From contig NZ_FNWO01000006.1 of assembly GCF_900108475.1 (NCBI RefSeq), forward strand, positions 232,356-296,355: a stretch of 64,000 nucleotides of DNA. Direction: 5' to 3'. The stretch is from Magnetospirillum fulvum (GTDB lineage: Bacteria > Pseudomonadota > Alphaproteobacteria > Rhodospirillales > Magnetospirillaceae). The notes beneath the pieces are model-generated. The model had not been told where the DNA came from. It did no database searches and saw nothing but the letters and a program-made list of their open reading frames with translations. The position numbers were made by a program, and so were the translations under genes. The number at the start of each line of letters is the position of its first letter. Within the stretch, counting starts at the first letter, position 1. Below are positions 46,225 through 62,060 of this stretch, one piece after another.

Positions 46225-46288
46225 ACCGCATGTGGGACGCATCGGTACGATGCCATTCCCCAAACCGGATTCCTTGATCGGAGGATGC

Positions 46289-47692
46289 ATGATCGCGGCA
46301 CGGACGTTGCTCGCCCGGTCGGCGCTGCTGTTGGCGGCGCTGTTGGTTGTCTCCCCCCCGGCCCAGGCGCGGCTGTTCGATCCCCAGACCTTCACCCTGT
46401 CGAACGGAATGACGGTGGTGGTGGTGCCCAACCACCGGGTTCCGATCGTCTCGCACATGGTGTGGTACAAGGTCGGCGCCGCCGACGAGGTCGCGGGGAA
46501 AAGCGGGCTGGCCCACATGCTTGAACATCTGATGTTCAAGGGCACGCCCTCGGTGCCGCCGGGCGATTTCTCGAAGATCGTGTCCCGCAATGGCGGCCGC
46601 GACAACGCCTTTACCAGTTCGGATTATACCGGCTATTTCCAGAACGTCGCCGCCGACCGGCTGGAACTGGTGATGCGGATGGAAGCCGACCGCATGGCCA
46701 ATCTGACGCTCGACGAGGAGAATTTCCGCACCGAGCGGGCGGTGGTGCTGGAAGAGCGGCGCTCGCGCGTTGGCAACAATCCGGCGGCGCGGCTGGCCGA
46801 GCAGATGGAAGCGACGCTGTTCCTCAACAGCCCCTATCACCGCCCGGTGATCGGCTGGCAATCCGAGATCGCCGGATTGACCAGGGACGATGCGCTGGCG
46901 TTCTATCGCCGCTGGTACGCCCCCAATAATGCCGTTCTGATCGTCGCGGGCGACGTCGATGCCGACATTGTCCGTCCGCTGGCGGAGAAATATTACGGCA
47001 CCCTGCCCCGCGCCGAGATTGCGCCGCGCCTCCGCACCGAGGAACCGGCCCCGGAAGCGGCGCGCCGCGTCACCGTCACCGATCCCCGCGTCAGCCAGCC
47101 GAGTTGGAGCCGCCTCTATCTCGCCCCCAGCCAACGGGCGGGCGAGTCCCGGCTGGCCCAGCCGCTGGAGGTTCTGGCCGAAATCATCGGCGGCGGCGCG
47201 ACCTCAACGCTGTACCGCTCTCTGGTGGTCGAACAGGGTCTGGCCGCCCATGCCGACGCCGCCTATGACCCGGTCGCGGTCGGCCTGACCAGCTTTCGCA
47301 TCGGTGTCGTCCCCCGCCCCGGCATCAGCCCGGAGCGGCTGGAAGCGGCGGTTGACGCCCAGATCGCCCGGATCGCCAAGGGCGAGATCGCGGCCGAGGA
47401 GGTCGAGCGGGCCAAGACCCGTCTGCGCGCCAGTGTCGTCTATGCCCGCGATTCGCTCCATACCGGAGCCCGGGTGCTGGGCGAGGCGCTGGCGGTCGGC
47501 CTCACCGTCGAAGACGTCGAATCCTGGCCCGACCGGGTCGGCGCGGTAACCCCGGCCCAGGTCGCCGAGGCCGCCGCCCAGGTGCTTGACGCCCGCGCCT
47601 CGGTCACCGGCCTGTTGTTGCCTGAGCCCGGGGCCGCGCCCCAGCCCGCAGCACCGCCCGCCGCCCGTCCCGCCCCCCGGGAGATCCGCTGA
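46289..47692 (+). CDS. M16 family zinc peptidase (catalytic subunit)
   Basis: A 467-residue secreted protein with a signal peptide (to about residue 28, SPPAQARLF). The inverted zinc motif HxxEH is intact at His76-Glu79-His80 (HMLEHLMFKG), followed by the downstream Glu region (LTLDEENFRTERAVVLEE). The substrate is unknown; family members degrade peptides or process proteins in the periplasm. It overlaps the next start (TGATG), forming a heterodimeric pair with the inactive homologue. Confidence 0.92.
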   Translation: MIAARTLLARSALLLAALLVVSPPAQARLFDPQTFTLSNGMTVVVVPNHRVPIVSHMVWYKVGAADEVAGKSGLAHMLEHLMFKGTPSVPPGDFSKIVSRNGGRDNAFTSSDYTGYFQNVAADRLELVMRMEADRMANLTLDEENFRTERAVVLEERRSRVGNNPAARLAEQMEATLFLNSPYHRPVIGWQSEIAGLTRDDALAFYRRWYAPNNAVLIVAGDVDADIVRPLAEKYYGTLPRAEIAPRLRTEEPAPEAARRVTVTDPRVSQPSWSRLYLAPSQRAGESRLAQPLEVLAEIIGGGATSTLYRSLVVEQGLAAHADAAYDPVAVGLTSFRIGVVPRPGISPERLEAAVDAQIARIAKGEIAAEEVERAKTRLRASVVYARDSLHTGARVLGEALAVGLTVEDVESWPDRVGAVTPAQVAEAAAQVLDARASVTGLLLPEPGAAPQPAAPPAARPAPREIR

Positions 47693-49005
47693 TGTCGCGC
47701 CTGCTCGCTGTATTCGCCCTGATGATCGGCCTTGCCCTGACCGGGCTGTCCGCTCCCGCCGCCGCCGTCACCGTCGAAAAGGTGGTCAGCCCGGGCGGGA
47801 TCGAAGCCTGGCTGGTCCGCGATCATTCCAACCCGATCCTGGCGCTGGAACTGTCGTTTCGCGGCGGGGCCTCGCTCGATCCCGAGGGGAAGTCGGGTCT
47901 GGCGGTGATGACCGCCGCTTTGCTGGACGAAGGAGCCGGGCCTTATGAGTCGCAGGCCTTTCAGCGGATGCTGGAAGACCGGGTGATCGGCCTGTCGTTC
48001 GATGCCGGGCGCGACGGCTTTCGCGGCCATCTGAAGACCCTGACCGAGCATCGCGACACCGCCTTCGAGCTGTTCCGGCTGGCGCTGACCCAGCCCCGTT
48101 TTGACAAACCGGCAGTCGAGCGGATTCGCGGCCAGATCGTCGCCGGTCTGATGCGCGAATCCGAAAGCCCCGAGATCGCCGCCTCGAAGGCGTGGTTCCT
48201 GGCGGTGTTCGCCGGTCATCCCTATGCCCGCTCGCCGCGCGGCGAGATCGCCTCGATCAAGGCGATCAAGCTCGCCGATCTGAAGGGAGAGGTCCGCCGC
48301 CTGCTCGCCCGCGACCGGATGACGATCGGCGTGGTCGGCGATATCGACCCGCCCGAATTGGGCCGCCTGCTCGATGCCACCTTCGGCGGCTTGCCCGCCA
48401 GCGCGCCGCCGCTGACCGTGCCCGACATCCGTCCCGGCGCGGCCGGGATGGTGAAGACGATCGAGCGCGATATCCCCCAGACCGTCGCGACGTTCGGTCT
48501 GGCCGGGATCAAGCGCGACGATCCCGACTGGTATGCCGCGACGGTGCTGAACCACATTCTGGGCGGGGGCGGCTTTGCCTCGCGCCTGACCGAAGAAGTG
48601 CGGGAAAAGCGCGGGCTGGCCTATTCGGTGTGGACCGGGCTGGTCCCGCTCGACCATGCCGGATTGATCCTCGGCGGCGTCGCGACCCAGACCAGCCGGT
48701 TTGACGAATCCGTCGCCCTGATCCGCGAGGAATTCCGCAAGCTGCGTGACGAGGGGGTGAGCGAGGCCGAACTGGCCGACGCGAAAACCTATCTCAACGG
48801 CTCGTTCCCGCTTCAGCTCGATTCGACCGTCGCGATTGCCCAGGTGCTGGTCCAGCTTCAGAACGACCGGCTGGGGGCCGACTTCCTCGACCGCCGCCCG
48901 GCTTTGATCGCGGCGGTCAGTCGCGACGATCTCCGCCGGGTTGCCGCCCGTCTGCTCGATCCCGCCGCCTTGACCCTGGTTTCGGTCGGCCGCGCCCAGA
49001 AGTAA
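47692..49005 (+). CDS. M16 family peptidase-like protein (non-catalytic subunit)
   Basis: A 437-residue secreted homologue of the preceding gene with a signal peptide (about 1-25). At the position of HxxEH it reads GKSGLAVMTAALLDEGAG, so the zinc site is lost. GGGGFASRLTEEVREKRGLAYSV is the family's C-terminal motif. Pairs of active and inactive M16 proteins work together, the inactive one shaping the substrate chamber. Translational coupling to the catalytic subunit supports this. Confidence 0.9.
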   Translation: MSRLLAVFALMIGLALTGLSAPAAAVTVEKVVSPGGIEAWLVRDHSNPILALELSFRGGASLDPEGKSGLAVMTAALLDEGAGPYESQAFQRMLEDRVIGLSFDAGRDGFRGHLKTLTEHRDTAFELFRLALTQPRFDKPAVERIRGQIVAGLMRESESPEIAASKAWFLAVFAGHPYARSPRGEIASIKAIKLADLKGEVRRLLARDRMTIGVVGDIDPPELGRLLDATFGGLPASAPPLTVPDIRPGAAGMVKTIERDIPQTVATFGLAGIKRDDPDWYAATVLNHILGGGGFASRLTEEVREKRGLAYSVWTGLVPLDHAGLILGGVATQTSRFDESVALIREEFRKLRDEGVSEAELADAKTYLNGSFPLQLDSTVAIAQVLVQLQNDRLGADFLDRRPALIAAVSRDDLRRVAARLLDPAALTLVSVGRAQK

Positions 49006-49015
49006 GGAAAGGGTA

Positions 49016-49068
49016 TTGGGGCCTCGCCCCAAACCCCGACCGGGAGGCCTGGGCCTCCCGGACCCTCC
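49016..49068. repeat. Twin-hairpin intergenic repeat, copy B
   Basis: Hairpin 1 is TTGGGGC-CTC-GCCCCAA (49016-49032), hairpin 2 is CCGGGAGGC-CTGG-GCCTCCCGG (49040-49061), then ACCCTCC (49062-49068). It matches copy A at 26257-26307 in order, second stem and tail, and likewise lies between convergent genes (M16 and mutL). Confidence 0.65.
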
Positions 49069-49101
49069 CGTTTGGAATCGTCACCCCCGGTCGCGTCAGC
49101 T

Positions 49102-50946
49102 CTACCGCCGTCCGAACAGCTTTTCGATATCGGACAGGCCCAGCACGACATGGGTGGGGCGGCCGTGATTGCACTGGCCGGACAGCGGGGTTGTCTCCAT
49201 CTGGCGCAACAGCGCGTTCATCTCGGGCAGGCTGAGACGTCGCCCGGCCCGCACCGAGCCATGGCAGGCCAGGGTGGCGCAGATGTCGAGCAACCGCTCT
49301 GACAACGCCGTTATCGCCCCCCATTCCGCCAGTTCGTCGGCAAGATCGCGGACCAGTCCGGCGATGTCGCTGGCCTCGCCCAGCAAAGCGGGGACGTCCC
49401 GCACCACCACCGCGCCCGCCCCGAACGGCTCGATCGTCAGTCCCAGCGCCGCCAGGTCCTCGGCCCGCTCGATCAGCCGCGCCACCGCCGCTTCGCCCAG
49501 TTCGACCACTTCGGGCAGCAGCAGGCCCTGACGGGCGACGCCGCCCTCGGCCAGCGCCTGTTTCATCCGCTCGAACACCAACCGTTCGTGGGCGGCGTGC
49601 TGATCGACGATCACCAGCCCCGAGGCGGTCTCGGCAACGATATAGGTATCGTGAAGCTGGGCTCGGGCTGCTCCCAGCGGATAGTCGGGTTGGGCATCGG
49701 CCGGGGGCAGTCCGGTTTCGCCCGAGGGTGCGGCGGGGGGCAGCGACAGTCCGGGGATCGATTCGGCCAGACCGGGGAAGCCGCCGCTGCCGAACGGAGC
49801 CTGGGCAGCACGACCGGCCGCCAGCGTCGCGGCTGAGGGGCGAGGCGGCGGTGACCAGGACGAATTCGGCCGATAGGGGGACGCGGCGGCAGGCAGAGGA
49901 GACCGGCCCAGTGCGCCCAGCGCATCGCCGGTCAGGGTCGAACTGGCCCGGTGCCCGGCGGCGGCCAAGGCGTGGCGGATCGCGCCGACGATCAGCCCAC
50001 GCACCAGACCGGAATCGCGGAAGCGGACTTCGGCCTTGGCGGGGTGGACGTTGACATCGACCTGATCGGGGTCAAGCTCCAGGAACAGCGCCACCACCGG
50101 GTGGCGGTCGCGGGCCAGCACGTCCTGATAAGCGCCGCGCACCGCGCCGATCACCAGCCGGTCGCGGACCGGACGGCCATTGACGAACAGATATTGCTGG
50201 GCGGCGGTGGCACGGTTGTAGGTCGGCAGTCCGGCCCAACCGGTGAGGCGGATGCCGTCGCGCTCGGCATCGAGCGCCAGGGCGTTGGCCTCGAACTCGC
50301 GCCCAACCACCTGGGCCAGCCGGGCCAGACGCGCGCTGTCGCCGGTTCGGGCGGGCAGATCGAGCGAACGCCGCGCCCCGTCGCTCAGCGAAAAGGAAAT
50401 CTCGGGATGGGCCATCGCCAGCCGCTCGATCACCTCGATCGCGTGGCCGGTTTCGGTGCGCGGTGCCTTCAGGAATTTCAACCGGGCCGGGGTGGCGAAG
50501 AACAGGTCGCGGACCTCGACCCGAGTGCCGGGCGGATGCGCCGCCGGTTGCGCCGCGCCTTTCTCGCCGCCCGCGACGGTCAGGCTCCAGGCCGACTCCG
50601 CGCCGCGCTTGCGGCTGGTCAGCGTCAGCCGCGCCACCGACCCGATCGAGGGCAGCGCCTCGCCGCGAAAGCCCAAGAAGCGGATGCGGACCAGATCGTC
50701 GTCGGGAAGCTTGGACGTCGCGTGGCGTTCGACCGCCAGCGCCAGTTCGTCGGGGTCCATCCCCATTCCGTCGTCGCTGACCGAGATCAGCGTCTGCCCG
50801 CCCTCGCCCAGGACGACGTCGATCCGGGTCGCCCCGGCATCCAGCGCGTTTTCGACCAGTTCCTTGACCGCCGAGGCGGGGCGTTCGACCACTTCGCCAG
50901 CGGCGATGCGGTTGACCAAAGTGGGGGGGAGCAGACGGATCGGCAT
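49102..50946 (-). CDS. mutL: DNA mismatch repair protein MutL
   Basis: A 614-residue protein: N-terminal GHKL ATPase ([36 protein letters not shown]), a long Pro/Ala-rich linker (about 330-430) and a C-terminal dimerisation domain. That domain contains [14 protein letters not shown], matching the DQHA-x2-E-x4-E endonuclease motif, and [11 protein letters not shown] near the end. So this is the nicking, MutH-independent type of MutL. It reads toward the M16 genes; its start lies 133 bases from the rpoC stop. Confidence 0.95.
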   Translation of the reverse strand: MPIRLLPPTLVNRIAAGEVVERPASAVKELVENALDAGATRIDVVLGEGGQTLISVSDDGMGMDPDELALAVERHATSKLPDDDLVRIRFLGFRGEALPSIGSVARLTLTSRKRGAESAWSLTVAGGEKGAAQPAAHPPGTRVEVRDLFFATPARLKFLKAPRTETGHAIEVIERLAMAHPEISFSLSDGARRSLDLPARTGDSARLARLAQVVGREFEANALALDAERDGIRLTGWAGLPTYNRATAAQQYLFVNGRPVRDRLVIGAVRGAYQDVLARDRHPVVALFLELDPDQVDVNVHPAKAEVRFRDSGLVRGLIVGAIRHALAAAGHRASSTLTGDALGALGRSPLPAAASPYRPNSSWSPPPRPSAATLAAGRAAQAPFGSGGFPGLAESIPGLSLPPAAPSGETGLPPADAQPDYPLGAARAQLHDTYIVAETASGLVIVDQHAAHERLVFERMKQALAEGGVARQGLLLPEVVELGEAAVARLIERAEDLAALGLTIEPFGAGAVVVRDVPALLGEASDIAGLVRDLADELAEWGAITALSERLLDICATLACHGSVRAGRRLSLPEMNALLRQMETTPLSGQCNHGRPTHVVLGLSDIEKLFGRR

Positions 50947-51014
50947 TGCCCCACTTTAATCCCAACCGGCGCGGAGCGGAACCGGTCCGTTTCAGGGGCG
51001 GCCCCTCCCCCAAC

Positions 51015-51060
51015 ACAGAAAAAACCCCCGCCTCGGCGACCCGAGACGGGGGTTTTCTGT
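51015..51060. terminator. Strong hairpin terminator downstream of rpoC
   Basis: CCCCCG-x-CTCGG pairs with CCGAG-x-CGGGGG (51025-51052) around CGAC, with one mismatch. It is flanked by ACAGAAAAAA and TTTTCTGT, so the stem can extend outward. On the minus strand it ends in T-rich sequence, 20 bases after the rpoC stop. Confidence 0.85.
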
Positions 51061-51079
51061 TTTCGACGTCCGAAACCGA

Positions 51080-55648
<4,569 letters not shown>

Positions 55649-58600
55649 TTAGAAATCCCGCTGAGTGAGTTCGACGTTGAGGCCAAGCGAGCGCAGTTCC
55701 TTGACCAACACGTTGAACGATTCGGGGATGCCGGCTTCGAAGGTTTCGTCGCCGCGGACGATCGCCTCGTAGACCTTGGTACGGCCGGACACGTCGTCCG
55801 ACTTCACCGTCAGCATTTCCTGCAACGTATAGGCAGCGCCATACGCTTCCAGGGCCCACACTTCCATTTCACCGAACCTCTGGCCGCCGAACTGGGCCTT
55901 ACCGCCCAACGGCTGCTGAGTGACCAGCGAATAGGGGCCGATCGACCGGGCGTGGATCTTGTCATCGACCAGGTGGTGCAGCTTCAGCATGTAGATGTAG
56001 CCGACCGTGACCTTGCGGTCGAACGGCTCGCCGGTACGACCGTCGATCAGGGTGACCTGACCCGAGGTCGAGCGGTTGGCCTTGGTCAGCATCTCGACGA
56101 TGTCGCTTTCGCGGGCACCGTCGAACACCGGCGTCGCGATCGGCACGCCGGGCCGCAGGTTGTTGGCGAGTTCGAGAATCTCGGCGTCGGGCAGATCGGT
56201 GATCTCGTCGTTGAAGATCACCTCGCCATAGACGTCCTTCAGCTTGTCGCGCAGGTCGGGCAGCGTCGCATTGCTGCGGCGAACCTGATCGAGCACGTCG
56301 CCGATCTGCTGGCCGAGACCGGCGCAGGCCCAGCCCAGATGGGTCTCGAGAATCTGACCGACGTTCATGCGCGACGGCACGCCCAACGGGTTCAGAACCA
56401 GATCGACCTGACGGCCGTCTTCGAGATAGGGCATGTCTTCCAGCGGCATGATCCGCGAGATGACGCCCTTATTGCCGTGACGACCGGCCATCTTGTCACC
56501 GGGCTGAAGCTTGCGCTTCACCGCGACGAACACCTTGACCATCTTCATCACGCCGGGCGGCAGTTCGTCGCCGCGCTGGAGCTTTTCGACCTTGTTCTCG
56601 AACCGCTCCTGAAGCTTCTCGACCTGCTGGTCGAACGCCCGCTTCAATTGCTCGACATCGGCCATCACCGCATCGTCTTCGATGGCGATGTTGCGCCACG
56701 CGCTCGGATGCAGAGCGTCCAGGGTGTCGTCGTCGAGGACGACACCGGCCCGGACGCCGCGCGGACCGGACACGATCTTGCGGCCGATGATCTGCTGCTT
56801 CAGACGGGCGAAGAACGAGCGTTCGAGAATGCCGCGTTCGTCGTCGCGATCCTTGGCCAGACGTTCGATTTCCGAGCGCTCGATCGCCAGGGCACGTTCG
56901 TCCTTCTCGACGCCACGGCGGGAGAAGACACGGACCTCGACGATGGTGCCGGTAACGCCGGGGGGCAGCCGCAGCGAGGTGTCGCGAACGTCGGACGCCT
57001 TTTCGCCGAAGATGGCGCGCAGCAGCTTTTCTTCCGGAGTCATCGGGCTTTCGCCCTTCGGCGTGACCTTGCCGACCAGAATGTCGCCCGGCTTGACCTC
57101 GGCACCGATATAAACGATGCCGGCCTCGTCGAGGTTCTTCAGGGCTTCTTCACCGACGTTCGGAATGTCGCGGGTGATTTCTTCCTGACCCAGCTTGGTA
57201 TCGCGGGCCATCACTTCGAATTCTTCGATATGGATCGAGGTGAACACGTCGTCGCGGACGATGCGCTCGGAGATCAGGATCGAATCTTCGAAGTTGTAGC
57301 CGTTCCACGGCATGAAGGCGACGAGCACGTTGCGGCCCAGCGCCAGCTCGCCCAACTGGGTCGAGGGGCCGTCGGCGATGATGTCGCCCTTCTGAATCAG
57401 ATCGCCGACCTTCACCAGCGGACGCTGGGTGATGCAGGTGTTCTGGTTCGAACGCTGGAACTTCAGCAGGTTGTAGATATCGACGCCCGAGGCGGTCGCC
57501 TGAGTTTCCTCGGTGGCGCGGATAACGACGCGGGTGGCATCGACCTGATCGACGATGCCGGTCCGACGCGCGGTGATCGCCGCACCGGAATCGCGGGCCA
57601 CCGCCTGCTCCATCCCGGTGCCGACCAGCGGCGCTTCGGCACGGATCAGCGGAACCGCCTGACGCTGCATGTTCGAGCCCATCAGAGCGCGGTTGGCGTC
57701 ATCGTTTTCCAGGAACGGGATCAGCGCGGCGGCAACCGACACCAGCTGCTTGGGGCTGACGTCGATCATGTTGATTTCCGACGACGGCACCATCACGAAC
57801 TCGCCAGCGCGGCGGCACGAGACCAGATCGTCGACGAAGCGGCCTTCGGCATCCAACTCGGAATTGGCCTGAGCGACGGTGTAGCGTCCCTCTTCCATCG
57901 CCGAGAGATAGACGACATCGCTGGTGACGATTCCATCGACAACCTTGCGGTACGGCGCTTCGATGAAGCCGTACTGGTTGACGCGGGCATAGGTCGCCAG
58001 CGAGTTGATCAGACCGATGTTCGGGCCTTCCGGCGTCTCGATCGGGCAGATACGGCCGTAATGGGTGGGATGAACGTCGCGGACTTCGAAGCCCGCGCGC
58101 TCGCGGGTCAGACCGCCCGGCCCGAGCGCCGACAGGCGGCGCTTATGGGTGATTTCCGACAGCGGGTTGGTCTGATCCATGAACTGCGACAGCTGCGAGG
58201 AGCCGAAGAATTCACGCACCGCCGCCGCAGCGGGCTTGGCGTTGATCAGGTCGTGCGGCATCACCGAATCGATATCGACCGAGGACATCCGCTCGCGGAT
58301 CGCCCGCTCCATCCGCAGCAGGCCGACGCGATACTGATTTTCCATCAGTTCGCCGACCGAACGGACGCGACGGTTGCCCAGGTGATCGATGTCGTCGATC
58401 TCGCCCTTGCCGTCCTTCAGCTCGACCAGGACCTTGATCACGCCCAGGATGTCTTCCTTGCGGAGAACCCGGACGGTATCGGCCACCTCGGGGGTGTTGA
58501 GGCGCGAGTTCATCTTGACGCGACCGACCGCAGACAGGTCATAGCGCTCGGAATCGAAGAACAGGCCCTGGAACAGCGCCTCGGCGGTTTCCAGCGTCGG

Positions 58601-59824
58601 CGGCTCGCCCGGACGCATCACCCGGTAGATGTCGATCAGCGCTTCCTCGCGGCTCGAATTCTTATCGACCGCCAGGGTGTTGCGGATATAGGGACCGACA
58701 TTGATATGGTCGATGGCGAGCACCGGCAGTTCGGTGATCCCCACCTTCTCCAGTTCGGCGACCAAGGCGGCGGTCAGTTCGTCGCCCGCCTCGGTATAGA
58801 TCTCGCCGGTGACCTCGTTGATGAGATCCTCGGCGACATACTGGCCGATCATATCCTCGGGCGCGACCAGGATCTCGGTCAGACCGGCATCCTTCAGCTT
58901 GCGGCCGAAACGGGGAGTCATCTTGGTGCCCGCGTCGGCGACCTTTTCGCCGGTGGCGGCGTCGATCAGATCGGAGACGAGCTTGACGCCCTTCAACCGC
59001 TCGGCGTCGAACACCGTCTTCCACCCTTTCGGGCCGCGGGTGTAGGTCACCTTCTCGTAGAAATACGACAGGATCTCTTCGGCGGTCATGCCCTGGACTT
59101 CGCCGGGCTCGACGGCGCGGCTCTCGGCGGCACGGGCGGCGCGCAGACCGGCGCTAGCCTCCCCGTCCAACGCGTAAAGCAGCGTGGTGACCGGCAGCTT
59201 GCGGCGGCGGTCGATGCGGACATAGACCTGATCCTTGGCGTCGAACTCGAAGTCCAGCCAGGAGCCGCGATAGGGAATGACGCGGGCGGCGAACAGATAC
59301 TTGCCCGACGAATGGGTCTTGCCCTTGTCATGGTCAAAGAACACGCCCGGGCTGCGGTGCATCTGCGAAACGATGACGCGCTCGGTGCCATTGATGACAA
59401 AGGTGCCGTTCGACGTCATGAGCGGCATGTCGCCCATATAGACGTCTTGTTCCTTGATGTCGCGGATCGAGCGGGCGCCGGTGTCCTCGTCGATATCCCA
59501 GACCACCAGCCGCAGCGTCACCTTCAGCGGCGCGGCGAAGGTCATGCCGCGCTGCTGGCATTCCTCGACGTCGTACTTGGGGGTTTCCAGCTCGTAGCGG
59601 ACGAATTCCAGCGTGCCACGCTCGGAAAAGTCCTTAATCGGGAAGACGGACCGGAAGACCTCCTGGAGGCCGACACTGGCGCGGCTCTCGGGCAGCACGT
59701 CCATCTGGAGGAAGTGATCGTAGGAGCTTTTCTGCACCTCGATCAAATTCGGCATCGGCGCGACGGTCGGGATCCGCCCGAAGCTTTTGCGCACCCGCTT
59801 GCGACCCGTATAGGATTTAGCCAT
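55649..59824 (-). CDS. rpoB: DNA-directed RNA polymerase beta subunit
   Basis: A 1391-residue subunit. Near residues 500-570 the rifampicin region reads [31 protein letters not shown] in order, wild-type in appearance. C-terminal blocks include [15 protein letters not shown] and [17 protein letters not shown]. Start at 59824 ([16 protein letters not shown]) follows GAGGAGCGG; an earlier in-frame region to 59932 is not needed. The 237-base gap to rplL contains several hairpins. Confidence 0.97.
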   Translation of the reverse strand: MAKSYTGRKRVRKSFGRIPTVAPMPNLIEVQKSSYDHFLQMDVLPESRASVGLQEVFRSVFPIKDFSERGTLEFVRYELETPKYDVEECQQRGMTFAAPLKVTLRLVVWDIDEDTGARSIRDIKEQDVYMGDMPLMTSNGTFVINGTERVIVSQMHRSPGVFFDHDKGKTHSSGKYLFAARVIPYRGSWLDFEFDAKDQVYVRIDRRRKLPVTTLLYALDGEASAGLRAARAAESRAVEPGEVQGMTAEEILSYFYEKVTYTRGPKGWKTVFDAERLKGVKLVSDLIDAATGEKVADAGTKMTPRFGRKLKDAGLTEILVAPEDMIGQYVAEDLINEVTGEIYTEAGDELTAALVAELEKVGITELPVLAIDHINVGPYIRNTLAVDKNSSREEALIDIYRVMRPGEPPTLETAEALFQGLFFDSERYDLSAVGRVKMNSRLNTPEVADTVRVLRKEDILGVIKVLVELKDGKGEIDDIDHLGNRRVRSVGELMENQYRVGLLRMERAIRERMSSVDIDSVMPHDLINAKPAAAAVREFFGSSQLSQFMDQTNPLSEITHKRRLSALGPGGLTRERAGFEVRDVHPTHYGRICPIETPEGPNIGLINSLATYARVNQYGFIEAPYRKVVDGIVTSDVVYLSAMEEGRYTVAQANSELDAEGRFVDDLVSCRRAGEFVMVPSSEINMIDVSPKQLVSVAAALIPFLENDDANRALMGSNMQRQAVPLIRAEAPLVGTGMEQAVARDSGAAITARRTGIVDQVDATRVVIRATEETQATASGVDIYNLLKFQRSNQNTCITQRPLVKVGDLIQKGDIIADGPSTQLGELALGRNVLVAFMPWNGYNFEDSILISERIVRDDVFTSIHIEEFEVMARDTKLGQEEITRDIPNVGEEALKNLDEAGIVYIGAEVKPGDILVGKVTPKGESPMTPEEKLLRAIFGEKASDVRDTSLRLPPGVTGTIVEVRVFSRRGVEKDERALAIERSEIERLAKDRDDERGILERSFFARLKQQIIGRKIVSGPRGVRAGVVLDDDTLDALHPSAWRNIAIEDDAVMADVEQLKRAFDQQVEKLQERFENKVEKLQRGDELPPGVMKMVKVFVAVKRKLQPGDKMAGRHGNKGVISRIMPLEDMPYLEDGRQVDLVLNPLGVPSRMNVGQILETHLGWACAGLGQQIGDVLDQVRRSNATLPDLRDKLKDVYGEVIFNDEITDLPDAEILELANNLRPGVPIATPVFDGARESDIVEMLTKANRSTSGQVTLIDGRTGEPFDRKVTVGYIYMLKLHHLVDDKIHARSIGPYSLVTQQPLGGKAQFGGQRFGEMEVWALEAYGAAYTLQEMLTVKSDDVSGRTKVYEAIVRGDETFEAGIPESFNVLVKELRSLGLNVELTQRDF

Positions 59825-60006
59825 TGCCGCTCCTCGTCTTTTCGTCGGTATAGGCCCAACACACTTGCCGACCGGGATCTCGTTACCCCGGACCGCGTGC
59901 CGTTGGCACGCCGGCTCCTTGCGGAGCCTCAATCAACCGCCCCGTCGTGGGGCGGATATTCCCGTCACCAGACCCGGTGACGGCGTCGTCATCATCCAGC
60001 GCCCAA

Positions 60007-60037
60007 GGGCCGGGAGGCGACAATCGCATCCCGGCCC
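60007..60037 (-). promoter_or_regulatory. Hairpin between rplL and rpoB (attenuator or processing site)
   Basis: GGGCCGGGA-x-GCGA pairs with TCGC-x-TCCCGGCCC around CAA (14 pairs, one mismatch), 26 bases after the rplL stop. Two more stems follow toward rpoB (59962-59983, 8 bp; 59937-59955, 7 bp). This is the position of the rpoBC attenuator and RNase III site in Escherichia coli; equivalence is inferred. Confidence 0.5.
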
Positions 60038-60062
60038 CCAGTACGTTCGCCAGAAAGCGATC

Positions 60063-60434
60063 CTACTTCACCTGCACCTTGGCGCCGGCATCCTCGAGGA
60101 CCTTCTTCAGCTTGGCAGCTTCGTCCTTGCTGACGCCGTCCTTCACCTGCTTCGGAGCGGCCTCGACGAGGTCCTTGGCTTCCTTCAGGCCCAGGCCGGT
60201 GATGGCGCGGACTTCCTTGATCACGTTGATCTTCTTGTCGCCGGCATCGACGAGGATGACCTCGAACTCGGTCTGCTCTTCGGCAGCGGCGGCAGCGGCA
60301 ACCGGGGCGGCGGCGGCGGCAACCGGAGCGGCGGCGGAAACGCCCCACTTCTCTTCGAGCAGCTTCGACAGCTCGGCGGCTTCGAGGACGGTCAGGGCCG
60401 ACAGATCGTCAACCAGCTTGGCAAGATCAGCCAT
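60063..60434 (-). CDS. rplL: 50S ribosomal protein L7/L12
   Basis: A 123-residue stalk protein: N-terminal dimerisation part ([22 protein letters not shown]), a very Ala-rich hinge ([18 protein letters not shown]), and the C-terminal factor-binding domain (EKTEFEV-like [34 protein letters not shown]). AGGAG fits best with the second ATG at 60434; an in-frame ATG at 60440 is too close. It follows rplJ by 48 bases. Confidence 0.96.
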   Translation of the reverse strand: MADLAKLVDDLSALTVLEAAELSKLLEEKWGVSAAAPVAAAAAPVAAAAAAEEQTEFEVILVDAGDKKINVIKEVRAITGLGLKEAKDLVEAAPKQVKDGVSKDEAAKLKKVLEDAGAKVQVK

Positions 60435-60482
60435 TTTCATACTCTCCTGAGATAAGCTTGAAACTTGGGAAATAAAAGGGGC

Positions 60483-60998
60483 TCACGCGGCGTCCTTGTC
60501 CGCCTTCGCCTTCAGAACCCGGGCCAACTGGCCCGCGGGCGCCTGAAGCACGCCGGCGATACGGGTGGCGGGAGTCGAGATCATGCCGACCAGCTTGGCC
60601 CGCAGCTCGTCGAGCGACGGCAGCGCGGCCAGAGCCTTCACACCGTCGATGTCAAGACGCTGATTGCCCAGCGATCCACCGAGGATCTTGAGCTTATCGT
60701 TGGTCTTGGCGAAATCGACGGCAACCCGAGCGGCGGCAACCGGATCGCGCGAAACGGCGATGGCGGTCGGGCCGACGAACAGGTCGTCGAGGTTCTCGAA
60801 CTCGGTACCACCAAGGGCAAGCCTGGTGAGACGATTCTTGGTCACTTTGAAGCTGGCCCCGGCCGCGCGCATCTTGACGCGGAGGGAGGTCATCTCGGCA
60901 ACCGTCAGGCCCTTGTACTGGGTGACGACAACCAGCCCGACTTCCCCGAGCGTCTCATGCAGCGACCCGACCCACTCTTTCTTCTGTGTCCGGTCCAC
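60483..60998 (-). CDS. rplJ: 50S ribosomal protein L10
   Basis: A 171-residue protein beginning [21 protein letters not shown], with [18 protein letters not shown] and the [13 protein letters not shown] block. The start is GTG 60998, after GGAGACGAAC; a longer frame to 61112 begins in the untranslated leader. L10 anchors the L7/L12 stalk and, with it, represses its own mRNA through the leader upstream. Confidence 0.95.
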   Translation of the reverse strand: MDRTQKKEWVGSLHETLGEVGLVVVTQYKGLTVAEMTSLRVKMRAAGASFKVTKNRLTRLALGGTEFENLDDLFVGPTAIAVSRDPVAAARVAVDFAKTNDKLKILGGSLGNQRLDIDGVKALAALPSLDELRAKLVGMISTPATRIAGVLQAPAGQLARVLKAKADKDAA

Positions 60999-61360
60999 GT
61001 TCGTCTCCAAACATCGAGCCGAACCCTGCCCGCCCTGGCTATCGGTTAAGCCTTTCAGGCGGCGGCTTCGGTTCATTGCCCAAGGCCCCTTCCGGTCGGA
61101 CGAACCGTCCATCCAGGGCCGGTGGCCTGTCCCAGAAGCTTCAAGCCGTAAGCCGACGGAATTCTTTTAGGGAAAACCGGCGGCACGTTCTTTCTTCTTC
61201 TGTCTCGGCAGGCGGGAACTCCCATCAAGCCTCGGTCGGAGCGATCCGGCCTTGGCGCCTGCGGTCTCGGACAGGTGCGGGAAGCCGGTCGTTGCGGACC
61301 GACTTCCCATCCCCTTTCCCCGAGGGGAGAGGGAAACGTCATGCGCTCGAAGGCGCGTCA
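60999..61360. other. Leader and intergenic region between rplA and rplJ
   Basis: A 362-base gap with no gene. On the minus strand, after the rplA stop, it has a small hairpin (61312-61333) and a 12-pair stem with one mismatch (61279-61308), then a candidate L10 leader (61200-61274), then about 200 bases before the rplJ GTG. The last part could contain a promoter, but no clear boxes were found. Confidence 0.55.
61200..61274 (-). promoter_or_regulatory. Candidate ribosomal protein L10 leader
   Basis: On the minus strand CTGTCCGAGACCGCAGG opens a region whose first bases CTGTC (61274-61270) pair with GACAG (61204-61200). The GAGACCGCAGG element is what I recall from L10 leaders upstream of rplJ, where the L10-L12 complex binds to repress translation. 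Placement before rplJ fits. A covariance-model search would be decisive. Confidence 0.5.
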
Positions 61361-62056
61361 TCACACCACGATGGTGCCGGAATCCAGCTTGAGGCCCGGA
61401 CCCATCGTCGAGGACAGCGACACCTTCTTAAGATAGGTGCCCTTCGCGCCCTGCGGCTTGGCTTTGATGATCGCGTCGACAAAGGCGCGGATATTCTCGA
61501 CCAGCTTGGCTTCGTCAAAGCTCGCCTTGCCGATACCGGCGTGGATGATACCCGCCTTCTCGACACGGAACTGAACCTGACCGGCCTTGGCCGCGCGCAC
61601 CGCCTCGACGACGTTGGTGGTGACGGTGCCCAGCTTCGGGTTCGGCATCAGGCCGCGCGGCCCGAGAACCTTACCCAACCGGCCAACCAGACCCATCATG
61701 TCGGGGGTGGCGATGCAGCGGTCGAAATCCATCGTGCCGCCGTTGACGGCCTCGAACAGGTCTTCGGCACCGACGATGTCGGCCCCGGCCTTCTTCGCTT
61801 CCTCGGCCTTGTCGCCCTTGGCGAACACGGCGACGCGGACGGTCTTGCCGGTGCCGTGCGGCAGTTCGATCACGCCACGGACCATCTGGTCGGCGTGGCG
61901 GGGATCGACGCCGAGATTGAGGGCGATTTCGACGGTCTCGTCGAACTTCGAGGTCGCGCTCGACTTGATCACAGCCACCGCCTCGGCGAGGGTGTAGAAC
62001 TTGTCGCGGTTGATACCGGCGTAAGCCGCCTTCAGGCGCTTTCCTTCGCGTGCCAT
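61361..62056 (-). CDS. rplA: 50S ribosomal protein L1
   Basis: A 231-residue rRNA-binding protein: [22 protein letters not shown] at the N-terminus, [44 protein letters not shown] and the closing [10 protein letters not shown]. Start at ATG 62056 with GGAG 11 bases upstream; the frame is open to 62071. It lies four bases after the rplK stop, and in many bacteria L1 represses this pair. Confidence 0.97.
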   Translation of the reverse strand: MAREGKRLKAAYAGINRDKFYTLAEAVAVIKSSATSKFDETVEIALNLGVDPRHADQMVRGVIELPHGTGKTVRVAVFAKGDKAEEAKKAGADIVGAEDLFEAVNGGTMDFDRCIATPDMMGLVGRLGKVLGPRGLMPNPKLGTVTTNVVEAVRAAKAGQVQFRVEKAGIIHAGIGKASFDEAKLVENIRAFVDAIIKAKPQGAKGTYLKKVSLSSTMGPGLKLDSGTIVV

Positions 62057-62060
62057 CTGC

